Shown here: in pieces, positions 13,157 through 27,486 of the stretch
Position numbering within the stretch: position 1 is the stretch's first letter
Layout of the letters: each line of letters opens with the position of its first letter
Source of the DNA: Scylla paramamosain
Taxonomy: Eukaryota > Arthropoda > Malacostraca > Decapoda > Portunidae
Assembly: GCF_035594125.1 (NCBI RefSeq)
Contig: NC_087158.1
Coordinates: 6,622,501 to 6,686,500, forward strand
DNA length: 64,000 nt
Direction of reading: 5' to 3'
Position numbers and translations under genes: made by a program
The notes under the pieces: generated by a model
Databases searched by the model: none
What the model saw: only the letters and a program-made list of their open reading frames with translations
What the model was told of the DNA's origin: nothing

Positions 13157-15087
13157 TCTTTTGAGTGTTTTTGAGCGTTTTACGCAGTAAAGCACTAAAA
13201 GGAAGGGCAATCACATTACATTGGAAAGAAAAAAAATTTCAAGAACTTGTTTGCCTTTAAGTGTTTTTGAGCTCCTTATATACCAAAACACATTTTATGG
13301 AGAAACAGAATAATATTCCCAAATACATGTATTTTGAGTGTTTTTGATCATGTTATCTATAAAAACGCTTAAATACATGCAAAGAACCTTATGTTTGGGA
13401 AACGAAAGGACATTACGAGAAACGTGTATTATGAGTGCTTTTTAAGTTCTTTCAGTACCTAAAAGCTAAAACCCACAAATAACACTCTTTATTTCTAGAA
13501 AAAAATAATAAAAAATAAAAAAAATGAGATTTTTTTTTTTTTTGTTATTCATGCAAACAGGTAGCAAGATGCCAAAATTCTGCCAAAATTCAGGGAATTT
13601 ATGTGGGAAAAAGAACATCACCAAAAAAAGTTAATTATAGCTTTTTTTTCGGATTGTTATGTACCAAACCCTAAAGTGCATGCAAAGCCACCTATAGAGG
13701 GAAGTTAAACGACTTTACCAGAAACCTGTCTTTTCAGTGTTTTTCAGCATTTACGCACCAAAACGATAGATAATATGGAAGTTAGTCAATATGTGAATCC
13801 AAATTAAAATTACTGAAAACGTGTCTTTTCAGTATTTTACATAGAAAAACGCTAAAGCGGATGTAAACCAACCTATATGAAGAAATAGAATAACATTACT
13901 AAAAAAATATATTTTGATTTTTGTTTAGCTTGTTACCTACAAAAAAAAAAATGAAAAAAACGGATGTAAAGCACTCTATATGAGGAAACAAAAGGACATT
14001 ACGAGAAACGTGTATAATGAGTGTTTTATAGTTTAAAAAAAACCACAAGGCAATAAACGCAAAAAATCGTGTATATAGAGAAATTTCTTACATACCAAAA
14101 TGATGAAATGCATGAATAACACTTTTAATCAACAAACAGAACTACCTTACCAAATTGTGTATTTTGAGCGTTTTTCACATTCTTAGTTACGATATGCCAA
14201 ATTACATGCAAAACTATCTGGGGAGAAAAAATGACATTACCAAAAAAGTGTCTTTTTAGTGTTTTTGATCGTGATATGCAACAAAGCACTAAAGAGCAGA
14301 ATAATCACATTACATGGGAATAAAACCAACTTTTACGAAGAACTTGCCTTTAAGTGTTTTTTTTAACTCCTTACATACCAAATCGCTAAAAGGCATGCAA
14401 AACACCCTATATGGAGAAACAGAATAACATTACCAAAAACATGTATTTTAAGTGTTTTTGATCATGTAACCTATAAAAACGTTTAAATACATGTAAAGAA
14501 CCCTATGTTTGTATAACAAAAGGACATTACGAAAATCGTGTATTATGAGTGTTTTTCAGTTCCTTAATTACCAAAAAGCTAAAACCCACAATTAACTCTT
14601 AATAGAAAGAAATTTTTTTTTTTTGTTTTTCATCTTCATAGGTACCGAGATGCCAAAATTCTGGCAAAATTCATGGAAATTTTGTAAAAAAATAAATCAA
14701 TACAAAAAAAAATAATTTTTGCTTTTTTCCGGAGTTATGTACAATCTCTGAAGTGCATGGAAATCCACCTATATGGGGAAATTATACGACTTTAATAGAA
14801 ACCTGTCTTTTGAGTGTTTTTCAGCAATTTCAACAATATTACTTAAAACGTGTCTTTTCAGTGATTTACGTAGAAAAACGCTAAAACGGATGCAAACCAA
14901 CCAATATGAAGAAATAGAATAACATTACCTAAAAGATATATTTTGAAGTGTTTTGGGCTTGTTACCTACAAAAAATGCAAAAATGGATGGAAAGCACTTT
15001 ATATTGGCAAAGAAAAGGAAATTACGAGAAACGTGTATGAGTGTTTTATAGTTTGACAAGAACCACAGGTAAAAAACTCAAAAACTC

Positions 15088-15247
15088 GTGTACATACCAA
15101 AAAGCTGAAACTCATGAATAACACTTTTAATTTTGAAACAGAAATACCTTACCAAATGTGTGCATTAGAAAAGTTTCTTACATACCAAAATGCTGAAACT
15201 CATGAATAACACTTTTAATTAAGAATTACAACAACCTTACTAAATGC
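15088..15247 (+). repeat. Tandem S2b duplication in type-b monomer, copy 2
   Basis: Same duplication; the first S2b has lost AAAGAAGTTTCTT. Confidence 0.8.
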
Positions 15248-16215
15248 CTGTTTTTGGATTTTTTTTTCACATTCTTAGTTACCAAAACCCCAAATTCCAT
15301 GCAAAACTAGCTTTATTTGGGAAAAAAAATGATATTACCAGAAAAGTGTCTTTTGAGTGTTTTTTTTAGCGTGTTAGGCAATAAAGCACTAAAAAGCAGG
15401 GCAATCACATAACATAGGAAAAAAAACAACTTTTACGAAGAACTTGCCTTTAAGTGTTTTTTTGAGCTCATTACATACCAAAAACACTAAAACTCATGCA
15501 AAACACTTTTTATGGAGAAACAGAATAAAATTACCAAAAACATATATTTTGAGAATTTTTGATCATGTTATCTATAAAAATTCTTAAATACATGCAAAGA
15601 ACCTTATGTTTGCGAAATGAAAGGACATTACGAGAAATGTGTATTATAAGTGTTTTTAAGTTCCTTAACTACCAAAAAGATAAAACCCCCAAATAACACT
15701 ATTTATTTAGAAAAAAAAGTAAGAAAATAAAAAAATAGGATTTTTTTTTTTTTTTTGTTATTCATCTTCATAGGTACCGAGATGCCAAATTTCTGGGAAA
15801 ATTCAGGGCTATTATATCATAAAACAAAAAATATCAAAAAAGACAATTTTAGCTTTCTTTTTTCGGACTGTTAGGTACCAAACCCTAAAGTGCATCCAAA
15901 GACTCCTATATGAGGAAATTAAACGACCTTTATCAGAAATCTGTTTTTTTTCAGTGTTTTTCAGCATGTTAGGCACCAAAACGATAAATAATAAGGAACT
16001 CACTCTATATGAGAATCCAAAACAAAATTGCTGAAAACGTGTTTTTTCTTTGTTTTACGTAGAAAAACGCTAAAAGGGATGCAAACCTACCAATATCAAG
16101 AAATAAAAAACATTACCAAAAAGGTATATTTTGAGTGTTTTTGAGCTTGTTACCTACAAAAAACGCAAAAATCAATGCAAAGCACTCTATATTAGAAAAC
16201 ACTTATATTAGAAAA

Positions 16216-16247
16216 CATTATACACTTTGCAGGAAAAGTGTATAATG
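16216..16247. repeat. Perfect 13-bp hairpin from an inverted insertion
   Basis: CATTATACACTTT at 16216-16228, a 6-base loop, then AAAGTGTATAATG at 16235-16247. The right half is normal type-c S1/S2 sequence. The left half and the preceding 16-bp tandem repeat (ACTTATATTAGAAAAC) are not found at this place in other type-c copies. This is the pattern of a template-switch (quasi-palindrome) mutation. Confidence 0.85.
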
Positions 16248-17328
16248 AGTTTTTTTTATAGTTCAAAAGAACTAAATAGCAAAAAACACAAAAACTCGTG
16301 TATATAGAGAAGGTTCCTAGATATCAAAATGCTGAAACTCATGAATAACACTCTTAATTGAGAAACAGAATAACATTACTAAATGCGTGTATTTTGAGTG
16401 CTTTTCACATTCTTTGTTACCAAAACCCCAAATTGCATGCGAAACCACCTTTATGTAAGAAAAAAATAATATTACCAGAAAAGTGTCTTTTAAGTGTTTT
16501 TGAGCGTGATAGGCAATAAAGCACTAAAAAGCAGGGCAATCATATTACTTTGGAATAACACCAATTTATAACAAAAACTTGCCTTTAAGTGTTTTTCAGC
16601 TCCTTATATACCAAACCGCTAAAACGCATGCAAAACAAACTTTATGAAGAAACAGAATAATATTACCAAAAATATGTATTCTGAGTGTTTTTGATCATGT
16701 TATTTATAAAAACGCTTAAATAAATGCAAAGAACACTATTTTTGGGAAACGAAAGGAGATTACGAGAAACGTGTATTATGAGTGTTTTTAAGTTCATTAA
16801 TTACCAAAAAGCTAAAAGCCACATATAACACTCTTTATTGAGAAACAATAAATAAATTTAAAAAATTACAATATTTTTTTTCTTTCTTATGCATCTTCAC
16901 AGGTACCGAAATGCGAAATTCGGGCAAAATTCAGGAAATTATGTGAAATAAGAATATTATCAAAAAAAAGTTAAATTTAGCTTTTTTTTCGGACTTTTAT
17001 GTACCAAACCCCTAAAGTGCATGGAAAGCCACCTATATGGGGAAATTAAACGTCTTTGCCAGAAAACTGTCTTATGAGTGTTTTTCAGCTTATTAGGAAC
17101 CAACACGATAAAACCGAAGGAAGTCAATCTATATGGGAATCCAAAACAAAATTACTGAAAACGTGTCTTTTCGGTGTTTTACGTAGAAAACGCTAAAACG
17201 GATGGAAACCAACCAAAATGAAGAAATAGAATAATATTACTTAAAAGGTATATTTTGAGTGTTTTTGAAATTGTTACCTACAAAAAACGCGAAAATGGAT
17301 GGAAAACACTCTATATTGGGAATCAAAA

Positions 17329-17348
17329 GGCACCAAAAAGCATGTTGG
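17329..17348. repeat. Shared S1-to-S10 chimeric junction, copy 1
   Basis: S1 of a type-d monomer is cut after AAAAGG and continues as CACCAAAAAGCATGTTGGGC into S10, skipping about 0.8 kb. The same join recurs at 23369 and 32638, so it arose once and was spread. Confidence 0.82.
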
Positions 17349-17957
17349 GCACCAAAACGATAAATGATATGAAAGTCACTCTATACGGAAATCCAAAACA
17401 AAATTACTAGAAACGTGTCTTTTAAAAGATTTACGTAGAAAAACGCTAAAACGGATGCAAACCAACCAATATTAAGAAATAAAATAACATTACCAAAAAA
17501 AGTATATTTTGTGTTTTTGAGCTTGTTACATAAAAAGAAACGCGAAAATGGATGCAAAGCACTCTATATAAGGAAAAAGAAAAGGACATAACGAGAAACC
17601 TGTATAATGAGTGTTTTATAGCTTCACCAGAATCACAAGGCAAAAAACGCAAAAACTCAACTGTATGGAGAAGTTTCTAAGATACCAAAATACTGAAACT
17701 CATGAATAACACTCTTAATCAAGAAACAGAACAACCTTACTAAATGCCTGTATTTTGAGTGTTTTTTTACATTCTTAGTTACAAAAACCCGAAATTCCAT
17801 GCGAAACTAGCTTTATGTGGGAAAAAAATGACATTGCCAGAAAAGTGTCTTTGAGTGTTTTGAGCGTGTTAGGCAATAAAGCACTAAAAAGAAGGGGAAT
17901 CACATTATGTGGGAATAAAACCTACTTTTACGAAGAACTTGCCTTTTAGTGTTTTTG

Positions 17958-18411
17958 ACACGTATTTAGTAAGGTTGCTCTGTTTCTCAACTAAGAGTGT
18001 TATTCATGAGTTTCAGCATATACACGAGTTTCTCTGTTTTTTGCCTTGTGGTTTTTTTTAACTATAAAACATTCCTTATACATTTTCCTCGCAATGTCCC
18101 TTTGTTTCCCAATATAGAGTGCTTTGTATCCATTTTCGCATTTTTTTTTGTAGATAACAAGCTTAATAACACTCAAAATATACATTTTTGGTATTGTTTT
18201 TCTGCGCCTTGATATTGGTTGGTTTGTATCAGTTTTAGCGTTTTTCTACGTAAAATACTGAGAAGACACGTTTTCAGTAATTTTCTTTTGGATTCCCACA
18301 TAGAGTGAGTTCCTTATTATTTATCGTTTTTGTGCCTAACATGCTGAAAAACACTCAAAAGACAGATTTCTGATAATTTCTTTAATTTCCTCATATGGGA
18401 GGCTTTGCATG
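17958..18411 (-). repeat. Recurrent inverted module, copy 3
   Basis: It has the same junctions (left ACACGTATTTAGTAAGG; right GGCTTTGCATG|TCTTTTC). It lacks the TTTTGGTATGTAGGAAACTTCTCC segment between TTTCAGCA and TATACACGAG, a deletion shared with the copies at 33157 and 41514. The right flank is variant B (ATGGGAGGC, then AGCCAGGGCAATC). Confidence 0.9.
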
Positions 18412-20328
18412 TCTTTTCAGTGTTTTTGAGCGTGTTACGCAATAAAGCACTAAAAGCCAGGGCAATCACATTACATGGGAATAAAACCAAATTTTACCAA
18501 GAACTTGCCATTAAGTGTTTTTGAGCTCCTTACATACCAAAACGCTAAAACGCATGCAAAATACATTTTATGGAGAAACAGAATAATATTACCAAATACA
18601 TGTATTTTGAGTATTTTTTTTATCATATCTAAATAAAACGCTTAAATACATGCAAAGAACCTTATGTTTGGGAAACGAAAGAATATTAAAAGAAACGTGT
18701 ATTATGAGTGATTTTTAAGTTCCTTCAGTACCAAAAAAGCTAAAACCCACAAATAACACTCTTTAGAAAAGAAAATAATAAATAAAAAAATCTAAAAATG
18801 GGATTTTTTTTTTTTGTCATTCATCTTCATAGGTACCGAGATGCAAAAATTCTGCCAAAATTCAGGGAATTTATGTGGAAAAAAGAACATTATCATAAAA
18901 GTTGATTAGAGTTTTTTTTCAGATTGTTATGTACCAAACCCTAAATTGCATGCAAAACCACCTATATATTGAAGTTAAAAGACTTTACCAATAAACTGTC
19001 TTTTCAGTGTTTTTCAGCATGTTAGGCACCAAAACGATAAATAATATGGAAGTCAGTCATTATGTAAATCCAAAAGAAAATTACTGAAAACGTGTCTTTT
19101 CAGTGTTTTACGTAAAAAAACGCTAAAAAAAAAATAACATTACTAAAAAGATATATTTTGAGTGTTTTTGAGCTTGTTACCTACAAAAAAAATGAAAAAA
19201 AATGGAAGTAAAGCACTCTATATTAGGAAACAAAAGGATATTACCAGAAACGTGTATAATGAGTGTTTTATAATTTTAAAAGAACCACAAAGAAATAAAC
19301 GCAAAAAATCGTGTATATAGAGAAAATTCTTACATATCAAAATGATGAAATGCATGAATAACACTTTTAATCGATAAACAGATCTACCTTACCAAATTGT
19401 GTATTTTGTGTGTTTTTCACATTCTTAGTTACGAAAATGCCAAATTACATGCAAAACTACCTTCATGTGGGGAAAAAAAAATGACGTTACCAAAAATGTG
19501 TCTTTTTAGTGTTTTTGAGCGTGATATGCAACAAAGCACTAAGAAGCAGAACAATCACATTATATAAAAATAAAACCAACTTTTACGAAGAACTTGCCTT
19601 TAAGTGTTTTTTTAATTCCTTACATACCAAATCGCTAAAACGCATGCAAAACACCCTATATGGAGAAACATAATAACATTACCAAAAACATGTATTTCCA
19701 GTGTTTTTCATCATGTAACCTATTAAAACGCTTAATTAACATGTAAAGAACCCTATGTTTGTATAACCAAAGAACATTACGAAAATCGTGTATTACGAGT
19801 GTTTTTAAGTTCCTTAAGTACCAAAAAGCTAAAACCCACAAGTAACTCTTTATACAGAGAATTTTTTTTTGTTATTCATCTTCATAGGTACCGAGATGCC
19901 AAAATTCTAGCAAAATTCATGGAAATAAAAAAAAAAATTATAAAAAAAAATAATATTAGCTTTTTTCCGGAGTTATGTACAAACTCTGAAATGCATGCAA
20001 ATACACCAATATGGGGAAATTACACGACTTTACCAGAAATATGTCTTTTGAGGGTTTTTCAGCAATTTCAACAATATTACTTAAAACGTGTCTTTTCAGT
20101 GATTTACGTAGAAAAACGCTAAAACGGATGCAAACTAACCAATATGAAGAAATAGAATAACATTACCAAAAAAGATATATTTTGTAGTGTTTTTGAGCTT
20201 GTTATCTACAAAAAATCCAAAAATGGATGGAAAGCATTTTATATTAGCAAAGAAAAGGACATTATTTGAAACGTGTATGAGTGTTTTATAGTTTGACAAG
20301 AACCACAAGGTAAAAAACTCAAAAACTC

Positions 20329-20503
20329 GTGTACATAAAGAAGTTTCTTACATACCAAAAAGCTGAAACTCATGAATAACACTTTTAATTTTGAAACAAA
20401 TACCTTACCAAATGTGTGTATTAGAAAAGTTTCTTACATACCAAAATGCTGAAACTCATGAAAAAGACTTTAAATTAAGAAATAGAACAACCTTACTAAA
20501 TGC
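20329..20503 (+). repeat. Tandem S2b duplication in type-b monomer, copy 3
   Basis: Same duplication with the GTGTGTATTAGAAAAGTTTC start of the second S2b. Confidence 0.82.
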
Positions 20504-23368
20504 CTGTGTTTTGAGTTTTTTTTTTCACATTCTTAGTTACCAAAACCCCAAACTCCATGGAAAACTAGCTTTATGTGGGAAAAAAAATGATATTACCAGA
20601 AAATGTCTTTTGAGTGTTTTTGAGCGTGTTAGGCAATAAAGCACTAAAAAGCAATGCAATCACATTACATATGAATAAAAACAACTTTAACCAAGAACAT
20701 GCCTTCAAGTGTTTTTGAGCTCATTACATACCAAAACGCTAAAACCCACAAATAACACTTTATTTAGAAAATAAAGTAAGAAAACAAAAAAATACGATTT
20801 TTTTTGTTATTCATCTTCATAGGTACCGAGATGCCAAAATTCTGGGAAAATTTAGGGCTATTATATCATAAAATAAAAATTATCAAAAAAGTTAATTTTA
20901 GCTTTTTTTTCGGACTGTCATGTACCAAACCCTAAAGTGCATCCAAAGAATCCTATATGGGGAAATTAAACGACCTTACCAGAAATTTTTTGAGTGTTTT
21001 CAACATGTTAGGCACCAAAACGATAAATAATAAGGAACTCATTCTATATGAGAATCCAAAACAAAATTGCTGACAACGTGTTTTTTCTTTGTTTTACGTA
21101 GAAAAACGCTAAAACAGATGCAAACCTACCAATATCAAGAAATACAAAATCATTACCAAAAAAAGTATATTTTGAGTGTTTTTGAGCTTTTTACCTACAA
21201 AAAACGCGAAAATTGATGCAAAACACTTTATATTGGGAAACAAAACGACATTGCAAGAAAAGTGTATAATGAGCGTTTTATAGTTCAAAAGAACCACAAG
21301 GCAAAAAATGCAAAATCTCGTGTATATGGAGAGAATTCCTAAATACAAAAATGGTAAAACTCATGTATAACACTTCTAATTGAGAAACAGAACAGCCTTA
21401 ATAAATGCGTGTATTTTGAGTGCTTTTCACATTCTTTCTTACCAAAACCCCAAATTGCATGCGAAAATAGATTTGTGGGAAAAAAAAATGACTACCAGAA
21501 AAGTGTCTTTTGAGTGTTTTTGAGTGTGATAGGCAATAAAGCACTAAAAAAAAGGGCAATCACATTACATTGGAAGAAAAGAGAATTTTTACCAAGAATT
21601 TGCCTTTAAGTGTTTTTTGACCTCCTTTTTATACTAAAACACTAAAACCCATGCAAAACACTCTTTATGGTGAAACAGAATAACATTACCAAAAACATGT
21701 ATTTTGAGTGTTTTTGATCATGTTACCAATAAAAACGCTTAAATAAATGCAAAGAACACTATTTTTGGGAAACGAAAGGAGGTTACGAGAAACGTGTATT
21801 ATGAGTGTTTTTAAGTTCATTAATTATCAAAAAGCTAAAAGTCACAAATAAAACTCTTTCTTATTCATCTTCACAGGTACCGAAATGACAAAATTTAATA
21901 AATTATGTGAAATAAGAACATTATCAAAAAAGTGAAATTTAGCTTTTTTTTCGGACTGTTAGGTACCAAACCCCCTAAAGTGCATGCAAAACCACCTATA
22001 TGGGGAAATTAAACATCTTTCCCAGAAAACAGTCTTATGAGTGTTTTTCAGCATGCTAGAAACCAACACGATAAATAACATGGAAGTCAGTCTATATAGG
22101 AATCCAAAACATAATTACTAAAAAACGTGTCTTTTCGGTGTTTTACGTAGAAAACGCTAAAACGGATGCAAAGCAACCAATATGAAGAAAAAAATAACAT
22201 TACCAAAAAGATATATTTTGAGTGTTTTTGAAATTGTTACCTACAAAAAACGCAAAAATGGATGGAAAGCACTCTATATTGGGAAGCAAAAGAACATTAT
22301 GAGAAACGTGTATAATGAGTGTTTTATAGTTTCACAAGAACTACAAGGCAAAAAACGCAAAAACTCGTGTATATAGAGAAGTTTCTTACATTCCAAAATG
22401 CTGAAAATCTGGAACAACACTCTTAATTGAATAACAGAACAATCTTACAAAATGCGTGTATTTTGAGTGCTTTTTCACATCGTTAGTTACCAAAACCCCA
22501 AATTGCATGCGAAACCAGCCTTATGTGGGAAAAAAATGACATTTACAGAAAAATGTCTCATGAGTGTTTTTGAGCGTGTTAGGCAATAAAGCACTAAAAA
22601 GCAGGGCAATCACATAACATTGGAATAAAACCAATTTTTAACAAGAACTTGTCTTTAAGTGTATTTGAGCTCCTTATATACCAAAACACTAAAATGCATG
22701 CAAAATACACTTTATGGTGAAACAGGAAAACATTACCAAAAACAATGTATTTTGAGTGTTTTTGATCATGTTACCAATAAAAACGCTTAATTACATGCAA
22801 TGAATCCTATTTTTGGGAAATGAAAGGACATTACGAAAAACGTGTATTATGAGTGTTTTGGAGTTCATTAAGTACGAAAAAGCTAAAAGCCACAAATTTC
22901 ACTCTTTATTGAGAAAAACAAATAAATAAATAACTAAAAAAAAATACGATTTTTTTTTCATTCTTATTCATCTTCACAGGTAACGAGGTGCCAAAATTCG
23001 GGCAAAGTTCAGGAAATTATATGAAATAAGAACATTATAAAAAAAAGTTAAATTTAGCTTTTTTTTCGGATTATGTACCAAACGCCTAAAGTGCATGGAA
23101 AGCCACCTATATGGGGAAATTAAACGTCTTTGCCAGAACTAACACGACAAAAACCCAAGGAAGTCAGTCTATATGGGAATCGATAACAAAATCACTGAAA
23201 ATGTGTCATTTCGGTTTTTTACGTAGAAAACCCTAAAACGGATGCAAACAAACCAAAATGAAGAAATAAGATAACATTACCAAAAAGGTATATTTTGAGT
23301 GTTTTTGAAATTGTTACCTACAAAAAACGCAAAAATGGATGGAAAGCACTGTATAATGGAAAGCAAAA

Positions 23369-23390
23369 GGCACCAAAAAGCATGTTAGGC
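23369..23390. repeat. Shared S1-to-S10 chimeric junction, copy 2
   Basis: Same join as at 17329 (AAAAGG then CACCAAAAAGCATGTTAGGC). Here it is followed by a type-f rather than a type-g monomer. Confidence 0.82.
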
Positions 23391-24871
23391 ACCAAAACGA
23401 TAAATAATATGAATGTCACTCTATATGGAAATCCAAAACAAAATTACTGGAAAATTACAAAAAACGTGTCTTTTCGGTATTTCACGTAGAAAAACGCTAA
23501 AACAGATGAAAACCAACCAATATGAAGAAATTGAATAACATTACCAAAGAGGTATATTTTGAGTGTTCTTGAGCTTGTTACCTACAAAAAACGCGAAAAT
23601 GGATGCAAAACACTCCCTATTGGGAAAGAAAAGTACATTACGAGAAACATGTATAATGAGTGTCTTATTATTTTCGGGGAAAAGAACTTGTGGTTCATAA
23701 GAACCACAAGGCAAAAAACGCAAAAACTCGTGTATATAAAGAAGTTTCATAGATACCAAAATGCTGAAACTAATGAATAAAAATTTTAATATAGAAAGAG
23801 AACAACAGTAACAAATGCGTGTATTTTAAGTGTTTTTTTCACATTCTTAGTTAGCAAAACCCCAAATAGCATGCGAAACTAGCTTTATGTGGGAAAAAAA
23901 TGACATTATCAGAAGTGTCTTTTGAGTGTTTTGAGCGTGTTAGGCAATAAAGCTCTAAAAAGCTAGGAAATCATATTACATTGGAATAAAACCAACTTTT
24001 ACCACGAACTTGCTTTGAAGTGTTTTTGAGCTTCTTACATACCAAATCGCTAAAACGCATGCAAAACACTCCTTTACGGAGAAGCAGAATAACATTACCA
24101 AAAACAAGTGTTTTTGAGTGTTTTTTAACATGTTACCTATAAAAACGTTTAAATACATGCAAAGATCCCTATATTTGGGAAACGAAAGGACATTACGAGA
24201 AATGTGTATTATGAATATTTTTAAGTTTCATAAGTAGCAAAACGTTAAAACCTACAAATAACACTCTTTATAGAGAAGAAAGTCACTCAATATGGAAATC
24301 CAAAACAAAAAGAGTAAAAACTTGTCTTTTAAAAGATTTACGTAGAAAAACGCTAAAACGGATGCAAACCAACTAATATGAAAAAATAGAACATTACCAA
24401 AAAAATATATTTTGTGTGTTTTTGAGCTTGTTACATAAAAAAAACGCAGAAATGGACGCAAAGCACTGTCTATTAGGAAAAAAAAAAAAAAAGGACATAA
24501 CGAGAAACGTGAATAATGAGTGTTTTATAGTTTCACCAGAATCACAAGGCAAAAAACGCAAAACCTCGTCTGTGTGCAGAAGTTTCTAAGATACCAAAAA
24601 TGCTTAAACTCATGAATAACACTCTTAATCAAGAAACAGAGCAACCTTACTAAATGCATGTATTTTTAGTGCTTTTTTTTACATTCTTAGTTACCAAAAC
24701 CCCAAATTCCATGCGAAACTAGCTTTATGTGGGAAAAAAAATGACATTATCAGAAAAGAGTCTTTGAGTGTTTTTCAGCGTGTTAGGCACTAAAGCATTA
24801 AAAAGCAGGGCAATCACATTACATGGGAATAAAACCAACTTTTACGAAGAACTTGCCTTTTAGTGTTTTTG

Positions 24872-25355
24872 ACACGCATTTACTAAGGTTGTTCTGTTTC
24901 TCATTTAAGAGTGTTATTTATGAGTTTCAGCATTTTGGTATGAAGGAAACTTCTCCATATACACGAGTTTTTTGCGTTTTTTGCCATGTGGTTTTTTAGA
25001 ACTATAAAAAATTGATTATACACTAATCTTGCAATATACCTTTTTTTCCCAATATAGAGTGCCTTGTATCAGTTTTTCCGTTTTTTTTTTTTTGTAGGTA
25101 ACAAGCTCAAAAACACTCTAAATATACATTTTTGGTAATGTTTTTCTGCTTCTTGATATTGGTTGGTTTGTATCAATTTTAGCGTTTTTCTACGTAAAAC
25201 ACTGAGAAGACATGTTTTCAGTAATATTCTTTTGGATTCCTACATAGAGTGAGTCCCTTATTTTTTATCGTTTTGGTGCCTAACATGCTGAAAAACACTC
25301 AAAAGACAGATTTCTGGTAAGGTCTTTAATTTCCTCATATGCGAGGCCTTGCATG
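24872..25355 (-). repeat. Recurrent inverted module, copy 4
   Basis: Full-length module with the standard junctions (GACACGCATTTACTAAGG on the left, GCATG|TCTTTTGAG on the right). Right flank variant A (GCGAGGCC, GGAAGGG). Confidence 0.9.
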
Positions 25356-27310
25356 TCTTTTGAGTATTTTTGAGCGTATTACGCAATAAACAACTAAAAG
25401 GAAGGGAATTCACATTATATTGGGAAAAAAAAACAAATTTTACCAAGAACTTGCTTGCCTTTAAGTGTTTTTAAGCTCCTTACATACCAAAACACTAAAA
25501 CGCATGCAAAATACATTTTATGGAAAAACAATAATATTACCAAATACATGTATTTTGAGTGTTTTTGATCATGTTATCTATAAAAACGCTTAAATACATG
25601 CAAAGAACCTTATGTTTGGGAAACAAAAAGGACATTACGAGAAACGTGTATTATGGGTGTTTTTTTAAAGTTCTTTCAGTACCTAAAAGCTAAAACCCAC
25701 AAATAACACTCTTTATTTAGAAAAAAAAATAACAATAAACAAAAAAATAAAAAAAATGGGAATTTTTTTTTTTGTTTGTTGTTTATCCAAATAGGTACCG
25801 AGATGCCAAAATTCTGCCAAAATTCAGGGATTTTATGTTAGAAAAAGAACATCACAAAAAAAGTTAATTATAACTTTTTTTTCGGATTGTTATGTACCAA
25901 ACCCTAAAGTGCATGCAAAGCCACCTATATAGGGAAGTTAAACTACTTTACCAGAAACATGTCTTTTCAGTGTTTTTCAGCATGTTAGGCACCAAAACGA
26001 TAAATAATATGGAAGTCAGTCAATATGTGAATCCAAAACAAAAGTACTGAAAACGTGTCTTTTCAGTGTTTTACGTAGAAAAACGCTAAAGCGGATGCAA
26101 ACCAACCTATATGCAGAAATAGAATAACATTACTAAAAATATATATTTTCAGTGTTTTTGAGCTTGTTACCTACAAAAAAAAATGAAAAAATGGATGTAA
26201 AGCACTATATATTAGGAAATAAAAGGACATTACGAGAAACGTGTATAATGAGTATTTTATAGTTTTAAAAGAACATCAAGGCAATAAACGCAAAAAATCG
26301 TTTATATAGAGAAATTTCTTACCAAAATGATGAAATGCATGAATAACACTTTTAATCGATAAACAGAACTACCTTACCAAATTGTGTATTTTGAGTGTTT
26401 TTCACATTCTTAGTTACGAAAATGCCAAATTACATGCTAAACAACCTTCATGTGGGAAAAAAAATGACATTACCGAAAAAGTGTCTTTTTAGTGTTTTTC
26501 AGCGTGATATGAAACAAAGCACTAAAAAGCAGAACAATCACATTACATTGGAATAACACCAACTTTTACGAAGAACTTGCCTTTAAGTGTTTTTTTTTAA
26601 CTAATTACATACCAAATCGCTAAAACGCTTGCAAAACACACTATATGGAGAAACAGAATAACATTACCAAAACCATGTATTTTGAGTTTTTTGATTATGT
26701 AACCTATAAAAACTCTTAAATACATGTAAAGAACCCTATGTTTGTATAAAAAAGGACATTATGAAAATCGTGTATTATGAGAGTTTTTAAGTTCCTGAAG
26801 TACCAAAAAGCTAAAACCCACAAATAACTCTTTATAGATAGAAAAAAAATGTTATTCATCTTCATAGGTACCGAGATGCCAAAATTCTGGCAAAATTAAT
26901 GGAAATTTTGTAAAAAAAAATTATTATAAAAAAAAAATTAGGTGTTTTTCCGGAGTTATGTACAAACTCTGAAGTGCATGCAAATCCACCTATATGGGGA
27001 AATTACAAAACTTTACCAGAAACCTGTCTTTTGAGTGTTTTTCAGCAATTTCAACAATATTACATAAAACGTGTCTTTTCAGGGATTTACGCAGAAAAAC
27101 GCTAAAACGGATGCAAACCAACCAATATGAAGAAATAGAATAACATTACCAAAAAGATATATTTTGATGTGTTTTTGAGCTTGTTACCTACAAAAAATGC
27201 AAACATGGATAGAAAGCACTTTATATTGGCAAAGAAAAGGACATTGCGAAAAACGTGTATGAGTCTTTTATAGTTTGACAAGAACCACAAGGTAAAAAAC
27301 TCAAAAACTC

Positions 27311-27486
27311 GTGTACGTAAAGAAGTTTCTTACATACCAAAAAGCTGAAACTCATGAATAACACTTTTAATTTTGAAACAAAAATACCTTACCAAATGTG
27401 TGTATTAGAAAAGTTTCTTACATACCAAAATGCTGAAACTCATGAATAACACTTTTAATTAAGAAATAGAACAACCTTACTAAATG
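27311..27486 (+). repeat. Tandem S2b duplication in type-b monomer, copy 4
   Basis: Same duplication and same internal GTGTATTAGAAAAG marker. Confidence 0.82.

Larger units (their letters stand above)
12704..17957 (+). repeat. Array block 2: shortened super-repeat (5.25 kb)
   Basis: The block has the inverted module 12704-13156, then monomers starting at 13908 (a), 14937 (b), 16125 (c), 17249 (d, cut at ~17330) and 17503 (g). The d copy jumps directly from S1 to S10 at ~17330, so types e and f are missing relative to block 1. The a, b and c copies share the diagnostic indels of block 1 (for example the S2b duplication in b), which shows that the blocks, not only the monomers, are homologous in order. 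Confidence 0.83.
17958..24871 (+). repeat. Array block 3: super-repeat (6.9 kb)
   Basis: The block has the inverted module 17958-18411, then monomers at 19152 (a; the S11 before it has lost the GATGCAAACC part), 20175 (b), 21166 (c), 22212 (d), 23289 (d, cut at ~23369 by the S1-to-S10 jump), 23553 (f) and 24406 (g). Within the 23553 copy, S7 is joined to S10 at about 24278 with loss of S8 and S9. The f copy follows the chimeric d copy, so the chimera has moved into a different context from block 2. Confidence 0.83.
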
